A stretch of 64,000 bases of DNA from assembly GCF_001693255.1 (NCBI RefSeq), contig NZ_CP016474.1, positions 1,506,661-1,570,660 of the forward strand, read 5' to 3'. A model generated the notes under the pieces. That model saw only the letters and a list, made by a program, of their open reading frames with translations, ran no database searches and was not told where the DNA came from. Positions 19,116 through 28,242 of the stretch are shown here, in pieces. The DNA is from Picosynechococcus sp. PCC 7003 (GTDB taxonomy: Bacteria > Cyanobacteriota > Cyanobacteriia > Cyanobacteriales > MRBY01). The stretch's first letter is position 1. Every line of letters starts with the position of its first letter. Position numbers and translations under genes: made by a program.

Positions 19116-20665
19116 ATGGCCAATAAATTAGCAGAAAGAATAGAATTAAATAGACAGATTTTCGCTCCTTTTTTTTTGTATTAACCGTCGCCATATTAAC
19201 TCGTTTACCCTATTTTTTTGAAACCGATATTGATTGGGACGAATCAACTTTTATTTTATTAGGTCAATCTGTACTGGATGGTCACTTACCGTATACAGCT
19301 CTATTAGACGTCAAGCCACCATTACATTGGTATATTTTTGCAAGTATCATTTGGTTGGCACAACACTCGTTTGTATTTTTACGCTTTTTAGGAGCAATAA
19401 TTGTTGCACTTATTGGTTTTATTAATTATGAGATTGCCAAGAGAATCTGGAATAAAACGACAGGACTTATCTCTGGGATATTAGTCATTTTTTTGATTAA
19501 CTTAAATCCAGGGGGGCAGTCTATTATGTCTGAGCATCTAGCTTTAATACCGATGATGCTTAGCTTTGCATTGATTCTCTTTTGTCCAAAAAATAAACCT
19601 GCCTTAGCAGCAAGTGGCCTATGCATGGGATTAGCGATTATGATCCGGCTAAACCTTGCTTATCTTGGCTTATTTGTAGGATTTTATATCTTATTTATAT
19701 CCATTAAAAGTGGCTTTCCTAACTATAAACTAGTTTTATTGCCAGGCATCTGTTTTGCTCTGGGGAATTTGGGAGGTATGTTGGTTATCTTGCTTCCTTA
19801 CTTCGTTACTGGCAACTTAGAGGCATTAAATATTGGTTTAATTAAAGCATCTTTAAATTATTCACAACAAAGCGATTTTTTGAATGTTATTGTAAATCAA
19901 TTGGGTTTTGTTGCAGATATTTTTGTGATGACGATATCCATTGCTTTTAGTGCCGTCTTTGGCCCAACACTTTTTTTTGCATTTTCGCAGCTCATTCAGG
20001 TACAGAGACAAGAACAAAAGCTAGATTTTTTTAAAAAAAGATTCTACATAATTGGGATTTTGTTTTGTTTGTCTATAGAATTTTCGATTTTAAGAACGAG
20101 TGTTTTTTATAAACATTATATTATTCAATTCTTGCCTATATTTTCTTTACTTGCTGCCCCGGCGATCGCCAATTTTTTAGATCGTAAAGACAATTTCAAA
20201 AAACAACTCGTGGCGGTTATTCTTTCTGTCTTACTCGTACACTTTTCCTTGCAGTATTTCAAAACAGGCTCTTATTGCCTCAATAGTCCTAGTTGTCTCC
20301 ACGGAACATCGATAACAGTCAAGCAATATTTAGTAGAGCATGGCCCCCTAAATGGCAACATTTGGCTAACTAGAGGACACTTAGCCTATTGGTTTGCTGG
20401 CTGGACCCCAATCACCCCATTGGTCACCCATCCCAGCAATATTAATAAGCGATTTCTTCTGGAAAGTTGGTATGGACAGGAAGCCACTGTTTCCCAAGAA
20501 ATTGATAAGATTTTCGCAAAAAAACCTGTTTTGATTATTGGCGCTAGTCTCCAGGATTATTTACGTGATTCCACGGCCCAAGCAAGATTAGATGATTTTA
20601 TTCAATCGGACTATCTAGAACTCCCAGGGTTGGAAAAGTTGCATATCTATCAGCGGCAAGGATAG
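19116..20665 (+). CDS. Membrane glycosyltransferase (ArnT/PMT-like, GT-C), frameshifted near the 5' end
   Basis: Read through one correction this encodes about 516 residues of a GT-C type transferase with some ten transmembrane segments. The N-terminal motif FETDIDWDE, followed by GQSVLDGHLPYTALLDVKPP, is the usual acidic first loop of dolichol- or polyprenyl-phosphate-sugar transferases. Frame 1 starts at the ATG at 19116 (MANKLAERIELNRQIF) but ends in a stop right after a run of nine T (19169-19177). The conserved sequence continues in another frame, and one extra T would fuse the two. The main open part from 19178 lacks a convincing start; the first available TTG at 19355 lies inside conserved sequence. 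The gene is AT-rich and holds one HIP1 site, suggesting recent transfer. Confidence 0.75.
19169..19177 (+). repeat. T9 homopolymer at the glycosyltransferase frameshift
   Basis: Nine consecutive T follow CC. With ten T the two halves of the glycosyltransferase would join in frame. The tract could be a sequencing error, a fixed mutation, a phase-variable switch or a slippage site. Confidence 0.85.
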
Positions 20666-20714
20666 AAACAGGAAATGTTAAACTTTACAAAAGTTAACGT
20701 AACAGATTGCCCCT

Positions 20715-22187
20715 ATGGTTTCCGCAACAGAACAGCTTTCCTATCACCAAGCCGCGTGGCAAAAAGGCTATGAATCCCAGCGACAGGAGCTAGCCTATGA
20801 AGTTACTGACGTTGAAGGGGAGATCCCTGTCGAACTGATGGGAACCTTGTTTCGCAACGGGCCTGGGCTCTTAGACATTGGTGGCACACCGATTAAGCAT
20901 CCCTTTGATGGTGATGGAATGATTTGCTCAGTTACCTTTCAGGAAGGGCGAGCCTATTTCCAGAATCGCTTTGTGCAGACAGCAGGGTTCGTCGCTGAGC
21001 AAAAAGCAAGGAAGCCTTTGTATCGAGGGGTATTTGGCACGCAGAAATTAGGGGGCTTCTTCAACAATGTATTTGACCTCAGGCTCAAAAATATTGCCAA
21101 TACCAATGTGATCTACTGGGGGAAAAAATTATTAGCGCTCTGGGAAGCAGCAGAACCCCATCGCTTAAATCCAGAAAACTTAGAAACGTGTGGCCTGGAT
21201 TATTTAGGAGAGACGCTCAAGCCTGGGGATAGTTTTTCGGCCCATCCACGCATTGATCCAGCTAGCATTTGGGATGGAGGACAATCTTGTTTAGTGAATT
21301 TTGCGGTAAAACCAGGTCTGCCGACGCGATTGGTGATCTATGAATTGAGTCCGACAGGGGAGTTGCTGCGCTACCGCGAACATGAGGCCAAGGGATTTGC
21401 CTTTATCCATGACTTTGTGATTACGCCGAATTATGTGATTTTTTTCCAGGCATCGGTGAAATTTAATCCTTTGCCCTATGTTTTTGGGTTTAAGGGAGCT
21501 GGTGAATGTGTCAAGTTTGAGGCGGATAAACCAACACAGATGATCGTCATTCCGAGGGATCCGGCGCGAGATGATGTGCAAACCTTAGAGGCGGAGGCGG
21601 GCTTTGTATTTCACCATGCCAATGCCTTTGAGCGAGATAATCAGATTATTGTGGATTCGGTCTGTTATCAGTCGATTCCCCAGGTGCAGGCGGATGTGGA
21701 TTATAAAAACGTTGATTTTGATGCGTTAGATCCAGGTCAGTTGTGGCGCTTTACCTTGGATTTGGCGACAAAAAAGGTGACGCGAGCACTATTGGATACC
21801 CGCTGCTGTGAGTTTCCGGTGGTGCATCCAAAACTGGTAGGACGAGACTATCGCTATGCTTATATCGGGGCGACCCATGCCAAAACAGGTAATGCACCTT
21901 TGCAGGCGGTTTGGAAAGTGGATCACCAAGGGGAGGATTCCCAATTTTATTCCTTTGCGCCAACTGGATTTACGGGAGAACCAATTTTTGTACCCCGTCC
22001 TGGGGGCGTTGCGGAGGATGAGGGTTGGGTTTTACTAATGGTCTATGATTCGACCAGGCACCGTTCGGATGTGGTGATTTTTGATGCGCAAAATTTTGCT
22101 CGACCTTTGGCGACCCTACATTTAAAGCAGCATATTCCCTACGGTTTACATGGCAGTTGGACACCGGAAGTGTTTGTGAACTTCTAA
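20715..22187 (+). CDS. Carotenoid cleavage oxygenase
   Basis: This 490-residue protein has the seven-bladed propeller fold of the carotenoid oxygenase / RPE65 family. The four iron-binding histidines can be placed at His177 (SAHPRID), His232 (FIHDFVI), His300 or 301 (FHHANAF) and His479 (GLHGSW). The spacing is close to that of the Synechocystis apocarotenoid oxygenase, and the length equals that enzyme. The expected reaction is oxidative cleavage of a beta-apocarotenal to retinal, but substrate choice cannot be read from the sequence. It is 49 bp downstream of the glycosyltransferase, and its stop codon interlocks with that of the convergent DUF2499 gene. Confidence 0.93.
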   Translation: MVSATEQLSYHQAAWQKGYESQRQELAYEVTDVEGEIPVELMGTLFRNGPGLLDIGGTPIKHPFDGDGMICSVTFQEGRAYFQNRFVQTAGFVAEQKARKPLYRGVFGTQKLGGFFNNVFDLRLKNIANTNVIYWGKKLLALWEAAEPHRLNPENLETCGLDYLGETLKPGDSFSAHPRIDPASIWDGGQSCLVNFAVKPGLPTRLVIYELSPTGELLRYREHEAKGFAFIHDFVITPNYVIFFQASVKFNPLPYVFGFKGAGECVKFEADKPTQMIVIPRDPARDDVQTLEAEAGFVFHHANAFERDNQIIVDSVCYQSIPQVQADVDYKNVDFDALDPGQLWRFTLDLATKKVTRALLDTRCCEFPVVHPKLVGRDYRYAYIGATHAKTGNAPLQAVWKVDHQGEDSQFYSFAPTGFTGEPIFVPRPGGVAEDEGWVLLMVYDSTRHRSDVVIFDAQNFARPLATLHLKQHIPYGLHGSWTPEVFVNF

Positions 22188-22495
22188 TCAGTGGATTCTT
22201 TAGGGCCAGGCGATCGCCAAATCCACCAGGCTCCTAGACAGAGGGTGCAATTTCCGACGAGGGTCAGGGCGGCTTGGATGGTAACGAGCCATTCGAGGCT
22301 GGGAGCATTGTCGAAAAAGTGCCAAGTGCAGGCACACATCGCACTCACAAGAGACGGTAGCATGCCCCAGGCCAGGGCCGACCAGCTTTTGTCTTGGATT
22401 AAATTACCGTAGGTTTGGATCAACCAAATGGCCAGAATCCACTCTAGAACGCTGGAAATGTGGACAATCCAAGTGGGAAAGGAAAGGGCATTCAT
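22184..22495 (-). CDS. DUF2499 / Ycf49-like membrane protein
   Basis: This 103-residue protein has three predicted membrane segments. It begins MNALSFPTWIVHISSVLEW and contains the conserved SLVSAMCACTWHFFDN stretch typical of the cyanobacterial and plastid DUF2499 (Ycf49-like) family. The function is unknown. It lies 22 bp upstream of, and on the strand opposite to, no other minus-strand start; coaBC ends or begins independently on the same strand at 22518-23729, so it could be the last gene of a DUF2555-coaBC-DUF2499 transcript. Confidence 0.9.
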   Translation of the reverse strand: MNALSFPTWIVHISSVLEWILAIWLIQTYGNLIQDKSWSALAWGMLPSLVSAMCACTWHFFDNAPSLEWLVTIQAALTLVGNCTLCLGAWWIWRSPGPKESTD

Positions 22496-22517
22496 TACAG
22501 GGGACAGGAATTTTTGT

Positions 22518-23729
22518 TTAAAGTTGCTTGATAAAGTCTAGTAGATGATGAGCGATCGCCAACTTGCTGGCCTGGGGAATAGTGGCTTTGCGGCCCTCTT
22601 TATCAAGGAAAATCAGTTGGTTTGTTTCACTGGCAAAACCAGAATTGGCTTGATCAATGGCATTGGCGGCGATCGCATCGAGGTTTTTCCGTTGCAGTTT
22701 AGCGAGGGCTGGGGCGGTAATTTCTCCCGTTTGAGCCGCAAAGCCAATCAGTTTTTGGTCGGGGCGCTTCCGTTGCCCCAGTTGAGCGGCGATATCAGGG
22801 ATTTCTTCGAGAGCAAGATTTTCCGGCAGTTCTGCTTTAGCGAGCTTATGGTCATAATTTACCATGGGACGCACATCACCGACCGCCGCACATAGAATGA
22901 GCCAATCAAACTGATCCGCCTGAAACAGCATGGCTTTTTCCATTTCGGCCGCGCTGGTGACCGGAAACCGCTTAATGTTGGGCAAATTTTCTAACAAACG
23001 GCTTTCGATTGGCCCGTGAACAAGGGTGATAGTCGCCCCCCGGTAGGCCGCTGCCTCGGCGATCGCCAACCCCATTTTTCCCGTCGAAGGATTACCAATG
23101 AAACGCACTGGGTCGAAATGCTCCCGGGTTCCCCCGGCACTGATAAGAATTTTTTTGCCTACTAGATCCGCTTGGCCGCGACTGTGGATCAGGGCTTGCA
23201 CTGCTTTAATAATTTGCACGGGTTCTGCCATGCGCCCTTTTCCCTGGCGATCGCAGGCCAACAAACCACTATTTGGATCGAGGATGTGATACCGCTGATC
23301 CTGTTGGAGTCGCCGCCAATTGGACTGTACCGATAGCTGTTGCCACATGTCCGTATTCATTGCAGGCGCAACCAGCACCGGGCAAGTGGACGCCAAAATA
23401 ATATTCGTCAATAGCGTATCCGCAAGGCCCAAGCTCACCTTGGCTAAAGTATTTGCGGTCAGCGGAGCCAGCAAAATCAAATCCGCCCATTCCCCCAGGT
23501 CGATATGCACCGGGCGGGGTCGATGGCTATCCCAAAAATCTTCGTCGGTGTAGGCCGGGTGGCGGCTGAGGGTAGCGACCGTGAGGGGCGTGATAAAACG
23601 TTGGGCCGAATCCGTCAGGACGACCCGCACCTCTGCCCCAGCCTGGAACAGTTGGGAAATGACTTCACAAACTTTGTAGGCGGCAATGCCCCCACTAATG
23701 CCGACGACAATCTTTTTTCCGTTGAGCAT
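22518..23729 (-). CDS. coaBC: Bifunctional phosphopantothenoylcysteine synthetase/decarboxylase
   Basis: This 403-residue fusion catalyses two steps of coenzyme A synthesis. The N-terminal CoaC flavoprotein domain starts GKKIVVGISGGIAAYK and has the PAMNTDMW motif near residue 125. The C-terminal CoaB ligase domain starts near residue 190 with ILISAGGTREHFDPVRFIGN and holds the GKMG nucleotide loop. Its ATG (23727-23729) directly abuts the stop codon of the upstream DUF2555 gene (TAG then ATG), suggesting coupled translation. Confidence 0.97.
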   Translation of the reverse strand: MLNGKKIVVGISGGIAAYKVCEVISQLFQAGAEVRVVLTDSAQRFITPLTVATLSRHPAYTDEDFWDSHRPRPVHIDLGEWADLILLAPLTANTLAKVSLGLADTLLTNIILASTCPVLVAPAMNTDMWQQLSVQSNWRRLQQDQRYHILDPNSGLLACDRQGKGRMAEPVQIIKAVQALIHSRGQADLVGKKILISAGGTREHFDPVRFIGNPSTGKMGLAIAEAAAYRGATITLVHGPIESRLLENLPNIKRFPVTSAAEMEKAMLFQADQFDWLILCAAVGDVRPMVNYDHKLAKAELPENLALEEIPDIAAQLGQRKRPDQKLIGFAAQTGEITAPALAKLQRKNLDAIAANAIDQANSGFASETNQLIFLDKEGRKATIPQASKLAIAHHLLDFIKQL

Positions 23730-23942
23730 CTATGATTCGTCGTAGGCTTCGATGTCCAACAGGTGCCAGTAGGGTTCGACTAACTCTTGCCGCTGAAAGG
23801 CGATCGCCCGCAACAAGTGCCAATCCTGGAGGGCTTCAAAGGGAGTCCCATAATCGTCCTGTTCTAATCGTGCGGCGAGTTGAGCCACATCCGTTTCGTC
23901 CATGTGGGCGATTTCCTGGGGGGTTTTCGTTAAGACTGTCAT
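23730..23942 (-). CDS. DUF2555-type small cyanobacterial protein
   Basis: This 70-residue acidic protein contains DVAQLAARLEQDDYGTPFEAL and DWHLLRAIAFQRQELVEPYWHLLD, a pattern I associate with cyanobacterial DUF2555. The ATG at 23942 has a strong GGGAGG seven bases upstream, so the longer frame to 23966 is rejected. It ends directly at the coaBC start. The function is unknown; translational coupling places it with CoA biosynthesis only by position. Confidence 0.85.
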   Translation of the reverse strand: MTVLTKTPQEIAHMDETDVAQLAARLEQDDYGTPFEALQDWHLLRAIAFQRQELVEPYWHLLDIEAYDES

Positions 23943-24114
23943 AATAAGACCTCCCTGACGCTGCACGTTCTTTTAGGTTTTGTTCATTCTTTATTCTACT
24001 CTTAGAAATTCCCAAAACAATGGCCTGTCATCGTTCTTATTGTCAACTTGATTTGTCGAGTAAACTAGACGTAATCTTAAGGGGAGATTCTGTTCCCCAA
24101 GGAGTCAGCCTCCC

Positions 24115-24321
24115 ATGTTAATTGAACCCAGCGTGTTGCGAGCTGCCCAGCAGATCTATAACCAATATGTTGCTGTTCATCCCGTGCGCTCCCAATATGT
24201 CACTGGGGTTTCGGTGAATCCCAAAACGCTCCAGGGATTTGTCAGCTTTCGTGAACGGTCTATCCTTCTGCCCCGGGAAGTCTTTGTGCCCGTCGAACAG
24301 CTTATGAGCTACGATGTCTGA
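24115..24321 (+). CDS. Small conserved-looking protein, unknown function
   Basis: This 68-residue protein starts MLIEPSVLRAAQQIYNQYV and ends in REVFVPVEQLMSYDV; it has no membrane segment or Cys. The ATG is preceded by AAGGAG at a rather long distance (about ten bases). It is divergent from the DUF2555 gene across 172 bp and convergent with the DCC-family gene. I do not recognise a family. Confidence 0.75.
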   Translation: MLIEPSVLRAAQQIYNQYVAVHPVRSQYVTGVSVNPKTLQGFVSFRERSILLPREVFVPVEQLMSYDV

Positions 24322-24370
24322 CGTTAAAAACTAAGCCTTTCCTCGGCGGATCGCCTTCAGAGAAAGAGTT

Positions 24371-24832
24371 TTAGGTTTCCGTTACTGACGTTTCGAGACG
24401 ACAGCGATCGCCAACACTACAGGTTTGTCGTGCTTCCCGGTTTTGGATCAGAGTGATTAAATCGGGGCGGCCCGTCAGTTGGAGACGATATTTTGCCCAG
24501 ATGCCATAAACCCAGTCGGCCAATTGCCCAATACCAGGAATTTCCGTGATGCCGTAGACCCAGCCCATTCCCAGAACTTCGTAAACAGACCGAAAAACCG
24601 CCACATTTTGGAGCACTGTGCCGTCGGGTAAAACACCATGAATCCGCTCCATGGCAGTCTGGAAAGTTACGCCACCGTGGCGGCTAGGGTCGTAATCATC
24701 GGCGGCGACATCCACAAAGCAAATTAAACCGCGACCATTATCCTTGCGCCGCAAAAAGTTGACTTCCCGCAGACAAAGGGGACATTGGCCGTCATAGAGC
24801 AATTTAATTTTCCAGGATGGGGTGGAGGACAT
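24371..24832 (-). CDS. DCC-family thiol-disulfide oxidoreductase-like protein (DUF393)
   Basis: This 153-residue protein has the family signature YDGQCPLC near the start (Asp-Gly and CxxC), which resembles a thioredoxin-like active site. A later GMGWVYGITEIPGIGQLADWVYGIWAKYR segment, interrupted here only by numbering, is also typical of DUF393. The precise redox partner is unknown. The ATG at 24832 is chosen because the conserved domain begins right after it; an alternative start at 24901 would add a non-conserved tail. The C-terminus carries two extra Cys (TCSVGDRC). Confidence 0.9.
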   Translation of the reverse strand: MSSTPSWKIKLLYDGQCPLCLREVNFLRRKDNGRGLICFVDVAADDYDPSRHGGVTFQTAMERIHGVLPDGTVLQNVAVFRSVYEVLGMGWVYGITEIPGIGQLADWVYGIWAKYRLQLTGRPDLITLIQNREARQTCSVGDRCRLETSVTET

Positions 24833-24972
24833 GGCGCAATTTTGGGGTGAAAAACTTAACTCTATTGTAAAGATTTTTTGCGGGGGCCTGGGGACCACCA
24901 AGGGGCCATGTTTTTGTAATGCCCATTTGGCGATCGCCCCAGCCTTTTCGGGTTTAGATTGCTCCTATCCCG

Positions 24973-26313
24973 TTACCAAATAGAATCCCACCAAGTATCA
25001 TTCGTCGGCGTTGGGCCGTTGGTTTCGATAAAATCAACCTTGCGGCGAATGTCGGCTGGCTCCCAACCCGTTAACTTCGCCAGGGTTTGTACCTCCGCTT
25101 CCTGGCGTTGGTAGGTTTGACGTCGGTAATCCTGGGCCGCACTACAAGTCATTTCCCCACGGTAAGGATGGCGAATCACATAGCGTCCTTGGAAAAACTG
25201 ACGATTAGCTGTTTCTTGGAAACGGAGATCTTCCGGAAACTTGTCGCGGCCATAACGCACATGGAGTCTGGTGATAAAGACCCTCGGTAGATATTGATCT
25301 TCATCCCAAAAGACTCCGGCCTGTTTAAGCTCTGCCTTCGTTAGATTGGGGGCAGAACAGGGATCACAACTGCTCATGTCCCAGGCATATTCTAGGAAAA
25401 TATCATCCCGGCCCTGGCGCTGGTAATCTTGCTCGAACATGGTGGTATAAAAATCACCAAATTCCGCTTCTACAAACTCAGGGATTTCTACATTTGAGGG
25501 AATTTTCACCGTGCGATAGTTGGTGACTTCCGCCTGGCCCTTGGGGGAAAGGATATAGACAATTAGATCCTGAGCTTGCTGGGCGTTCATCATTCCCAAG
25601 CGAATCGGCAGCATGTACTTCGGAGACTCGAAGGCCATCATTAAGGGACGTAATTGATTCACACCGCTCCGGTCAAATTCTTCGAGGTTGACCTTGGCCA
25701 CAAAGAATTTCAGTTTGTTCCGGATGTAAGGTCGTAGTAACTCACTGGCCCCCTGGGGTAGTTGATAATCGTTTTGGCGTAACCAAGTTTCGAGGCCATC
25801 GGATTCTTTGGCACTGAGAATGAGGATGTCGTATTCGCCGACGCTAAATTGTTCCTCGATGGTGACGCCGAGATCGGCTGCTGTTTCGCGCATGGATTCT
25901 GCGGCCATGGGCATTGGTGGCGCCGCATTTTGCAGGAGCCCAAAACCATCATCAAATCTCCTTACAGCACAGGGATTTTCGTCAAAATATTCCACGAGGC
26001 GGGGGGCGCTAAAGTCATCGAGGCGTTTGATGATACTCGCTTCCCCAATGTGAACTTGTTCTTCTTTGAGAACGACGGGGACGGGCACCACCAGGGCAAA
26101 ATCTGAGACTTCTCCTTCGTAGTCATTAGCCATGGTGAGAACAGTGCGATCGCCATCCCGGGCAATAATTACTTGGGATGCTTGGTTATAGAGCTCGGTA
26201 TCGGCTTTGGCGACGTAAAAACCACAGAAAGCCCAGGCGGGTTGCGTCAGCAGCAGTAAACCAATGCAGGTAATGGCGAGGCCGCGCACATATTGCAAGA
26301 TCGTTTTAAACAT
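24973..26313 (-). CDS. DUF2330 secreted protein
   Basis: This 446-residue protein has a cleavable signal peptide (MFKTILQYVRGLAITCIGLL... ending QPAWA before FCGFYVA). The mature N-terminus FCGFYVAKADTELYNQASQV and the segment DFALVVPVPVV mark the DUF2330 family. Several Cys pairs (CGFY, NPCAV, SCDPCSAPN) suggest disulfides or metal binding outside the cytoplasm. It is the second gene of a two-gene operon; the RnfD/NqrB-like gene ends 8 bp upstream of its start. The biochemical role is unknown. Confidence 0.88.
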   Translation of the reverse strand: MFKTILQYVRGLAITCIGLLLLTQPAWAFCGFYVAKADTELYNQASQVIIARDGDRTVLTMANDYEGEVSDFALVVPVPVVLKEEQVHIGEASIIKRLDDFSAPRLVEYFDENPCAVRRFDDGFGLLQNAAPPMPMAAESMRETAADLGVTIEEQFSVGEYDILILSAKESDGLETWLRQNDYQLPQGASELLRPYIRNKLKFFVAKVNLEEFDRSGVNQLRPLMMAFESPKYMLPIRLGMMNAQQAQDLIVYILSPKGQAEVTNYRTVKIPSNVEIPEFVEAEFGDFYTTMFEQDYQRQGRDDIFLEYAWDMSSCDPCSAPNLTKAELKQAGVFWDEDQYLPRVFITRLHVRYGRDKFPEDLRFQETANRQFFQGRYVIRHPYRGEMTCSAAQDYRRQTYQRQEAEVQTLAKLTGWEPADIRRKVDFIETNGPTPTNDTWWDSIW

Positions 26314-26321
26314 GATTTTCC

Positions 26322-27206
26322 TTAGATAACGGGGCGAGTTTGTAGGTTCAGGGAAACATTGCTAGAGGAGGCCTTCGGTTGAGCTTTTTCTTGCCACTGG
26401 AACCGGGGTGATCGCCAAATTTTATCGATCACAATGGTGCTAGGCGCCAGACAGAATAACGCCCAAAAAATTGCCATTGAACTATAAAGGCCATGTTGTA
26501 AAACAAAGGTCAGCAGGGCAATACTAATGGCCCAAAAAATTCGTCCCTGTTTCCCATTGGGAATTGAGCGTGGATCCGTCAGCATAAAAAACGCAAAGAG
26601 CAGCAACGAACCACTGGTTAACTGATGGGCAACCACATCCCAACTCCAACCCAGCCAAAAGTTACGGAGAATTTCTAAACCGCCATAACTCGCGAGAAAA
26701 GCGATAGAAGTATCCCAACGGCCAACGCGGTTGAGCACGAGGCCAGCGGCACTAAAAAACAGCAATAAATACCACCAATCAGTGCCCCATTGACCGGGAG
26801 AAACCCAAGCCCCATCTGTCCATAGGAGAGCCATAATGATGCCAAAATTGGCGGGGTTGAAAAAATGTTTTTCTTGGTAACGAAATAAAAATTTGCTGGC
26901 GATCGCCCCGACCGCTGCCCCCACTAAAACGAGGGGATGATTTACCCGCAGGAGCAGAGAAAGGCCCAGGCCGGTAATCACCGCACTCCGCGCCCCGGAA
27001 ATGAGTAGCGGTGGCCATTGTACAGGGGTTTCTTTCCGGCAACGGTAGGCTTGCCAAGCACTAAGGCTCCATTGGGTCGCAATACAAGTGGCGATCGCCA
27101 CCAAAACCCAGGTTAAATGTAACGTCCAATCCCGCGTGTAAACTCCCAGCAGAAGAAACGTCGTCAGAATGGCGATTTGATAATCACGGGCATCACTGAA
27201 GGGCAT
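26322..27206 (-). CDS. RnfD/NqrB-like membrane protein (orphan)
   Basis: This 294-residue protein has about eight transmembrane segments and the RnfD/NqrB family features HFFNPANFGI and FFMLTDPRSIPNG. In Rnf and Nqr complexes this subunit binds a covalent FMN through a Thr in an S/TGAT-type motif; I do not see that motif here. No other Rnf/Nqr genes are nearby, so it is not part of a standard complex. The ATG at 27206 has a strong GGGAGGA upstream, so the frame extension to 27230 is rejected. It is co-transcribed with the DUF2330 gene. Confidence 0.85.
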   Translation of the reverse strand: MPFSDARDYQIAILTTFLLLGVYTRDWTLHLTWVLVAIATCIATQWSLSAWQAYRCRKETPVQWPPLLISGARSAVITGLGLSLLLRVNHPLVLVGAAVGAIASKFLFRYQEKHFFNPANFGIIMALLWTDGAWVSPGQWGTDWWYLLLFFSAAGLVLNRVGRWDTSIAFLASYGGLEILRNFWLGWSWDVVAHQLTSGSLLLFAFFMLTDPRSIPNGKQGRIFWAISIALLTFVLQHGLYSSMAIFWALFCLAPSTIVIDKIWRSPRFQWQEKAQPKASSSNVSLNLQTRPVI

Positions 27207-27274
27207 TAAAAATCCTCCCTCACTAAGCAAAAAATAAGTTGCCTAAAGTATGGGAGAAAAGCCGAGGGACGGTG

Positions 27275-27308
27275 AAAAGGTTTCTTTTTTTGTAACAAAA
27301 AACCTTGA
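27275..27308. repeat. Imperfect inverted repeat in a divergent spacer
   Basis: AAAAGGTTT with a T run, then a matching CAAAAAACCTT on the other side of a short centre, can fold into a hairpin. It lies between the divergent RnfD-like and SIMPL genes and may be a regulatory hairpin of either leader. The pairing has one bulge. Confidence 0.35.
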
Positions 27309-27458
27309 GACTGATGCAGGCCGTAAACTACAGTCAAGGCAAGATTCCAGGGACTGTTTAATATTAAAAAATGTGAATTTGATGGACCAAGAAATTTCTC
27401 GATCGTCAAACACAATTGTCCTTGTGATCTCGCACCTGTGTGTAGGAGTATGAAAAAA

Positions 27459-28166
27459 ATGAAACTGAAAAAATTGTTTGTCCCGTTATTGGCAGGAATG
27501 TTGTTCTTGGGGGGAACCTCCGGGGCGATCGCCGAAGAACTATTGCGCACGATCACCGTCACGGGGCGCGGCGAAGAAGCCATTGCCACCAGTCTTTCTG
27601 AGGTACGCCTTGGGGTTGAGGTGCGGGGGGCGACGGCAACCCAAGTCCAGGCTGATATTGCCAAGCGCAGTAATCAGGTGGTGGATTTTCTCAAGTCCAA
27701 AAATGTCGCCAAGCTCACCACCACGGGGATTAATCTCCAGCCGGAATATGACTACAACAATGGCGATCGCCGTCTCATCGGTTACCTAGCTACCAACACT
27801 GTGAGCTTTGAGGTGCCCACTGCCCAAGCCGGGAGCCTGATGGATGAAGCCGTAAAAGCCGGAGCGACCCGCATTGATGGGATTTCCTTCCGGGCCACCG
27901 ATGCCGCCCTCGCTGAAGCCGAAAAAACCGCCCTCGCCGAAGCCGCTCAGGATGCACGCACCCAGGCCCAAACTGTCCTCACTGCCTTGGGTCTAAGTCC
28001 CCAGGAAATTGTCCAAATTCAGGTCAATGGCGCGGCCCCACCAACACCCATTTTTAAGACCATGGATGCGGTGCGGACCATGGCCCTCGAAAGTGCGGCA
28101 CCTTCTCCCGTGGAAGGGGGTGAACAGACGGTGAATGCTTCTGTAACCCTGACGATCCGTTACTAA
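27459..28166 (+). CDS. SIMPL-domain (DUF541) periplasmic protein
   Basis: This 235-residue protein has a signal peptide (MKLKKLFVPLLAGMLFLGG to the AIA cleavage region before EELL). The SIMPL domain follows, with ITVTGRGE at its start, the TGINLQPEYDYNNGDRRLIGY segment split by the family motif, and the C-terminal VNASVTLTIRY strand. Family members are periplasmic proteins linked to oxidative stress in E. coli (YggE), with unclear chemistry. ATG 27459 lies ten bases after AGGAG; ATG 27450 is too close to it. Confidence 0.92.
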   Translation: MKLKKLFVPLLAGMLFLGGTSGAIAEELLRTITVTGRGEEAIATSLSEVRLGVEVRGATATQVQADIAKRSNQVVDFLKSKNVAKLTTTGINLQPEYDYNNGDRRLIGYLATNTVSFEVPTAQAGSLMDEAVKAGATRIDGISFRATDAALAEAEKTALAEAAQDARTQAQTVLTALGLSPQEIVQIQVNGAAPPTPIFKTMDAVRTMALESAAPSPVEGGEQTVNASVTLTIRY

Positions 28167-28242
28167 AACCCTGCTTTTTCGGCTAAATTGCGCTTAAATT
28201 TAGGGGCGATCGCCTGGTGGGATAGGGGCGAAACTTGAGGGA

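Noticed and set aside
27206-27664. 152-codon minus-strand frame overlapping the SIMPL gene start and the RnfD-like start
   Set aside because: It covers the divergent promoter region and the SIMPL signal peptide, and has no conserved pattern; both flanking genes are well supported.
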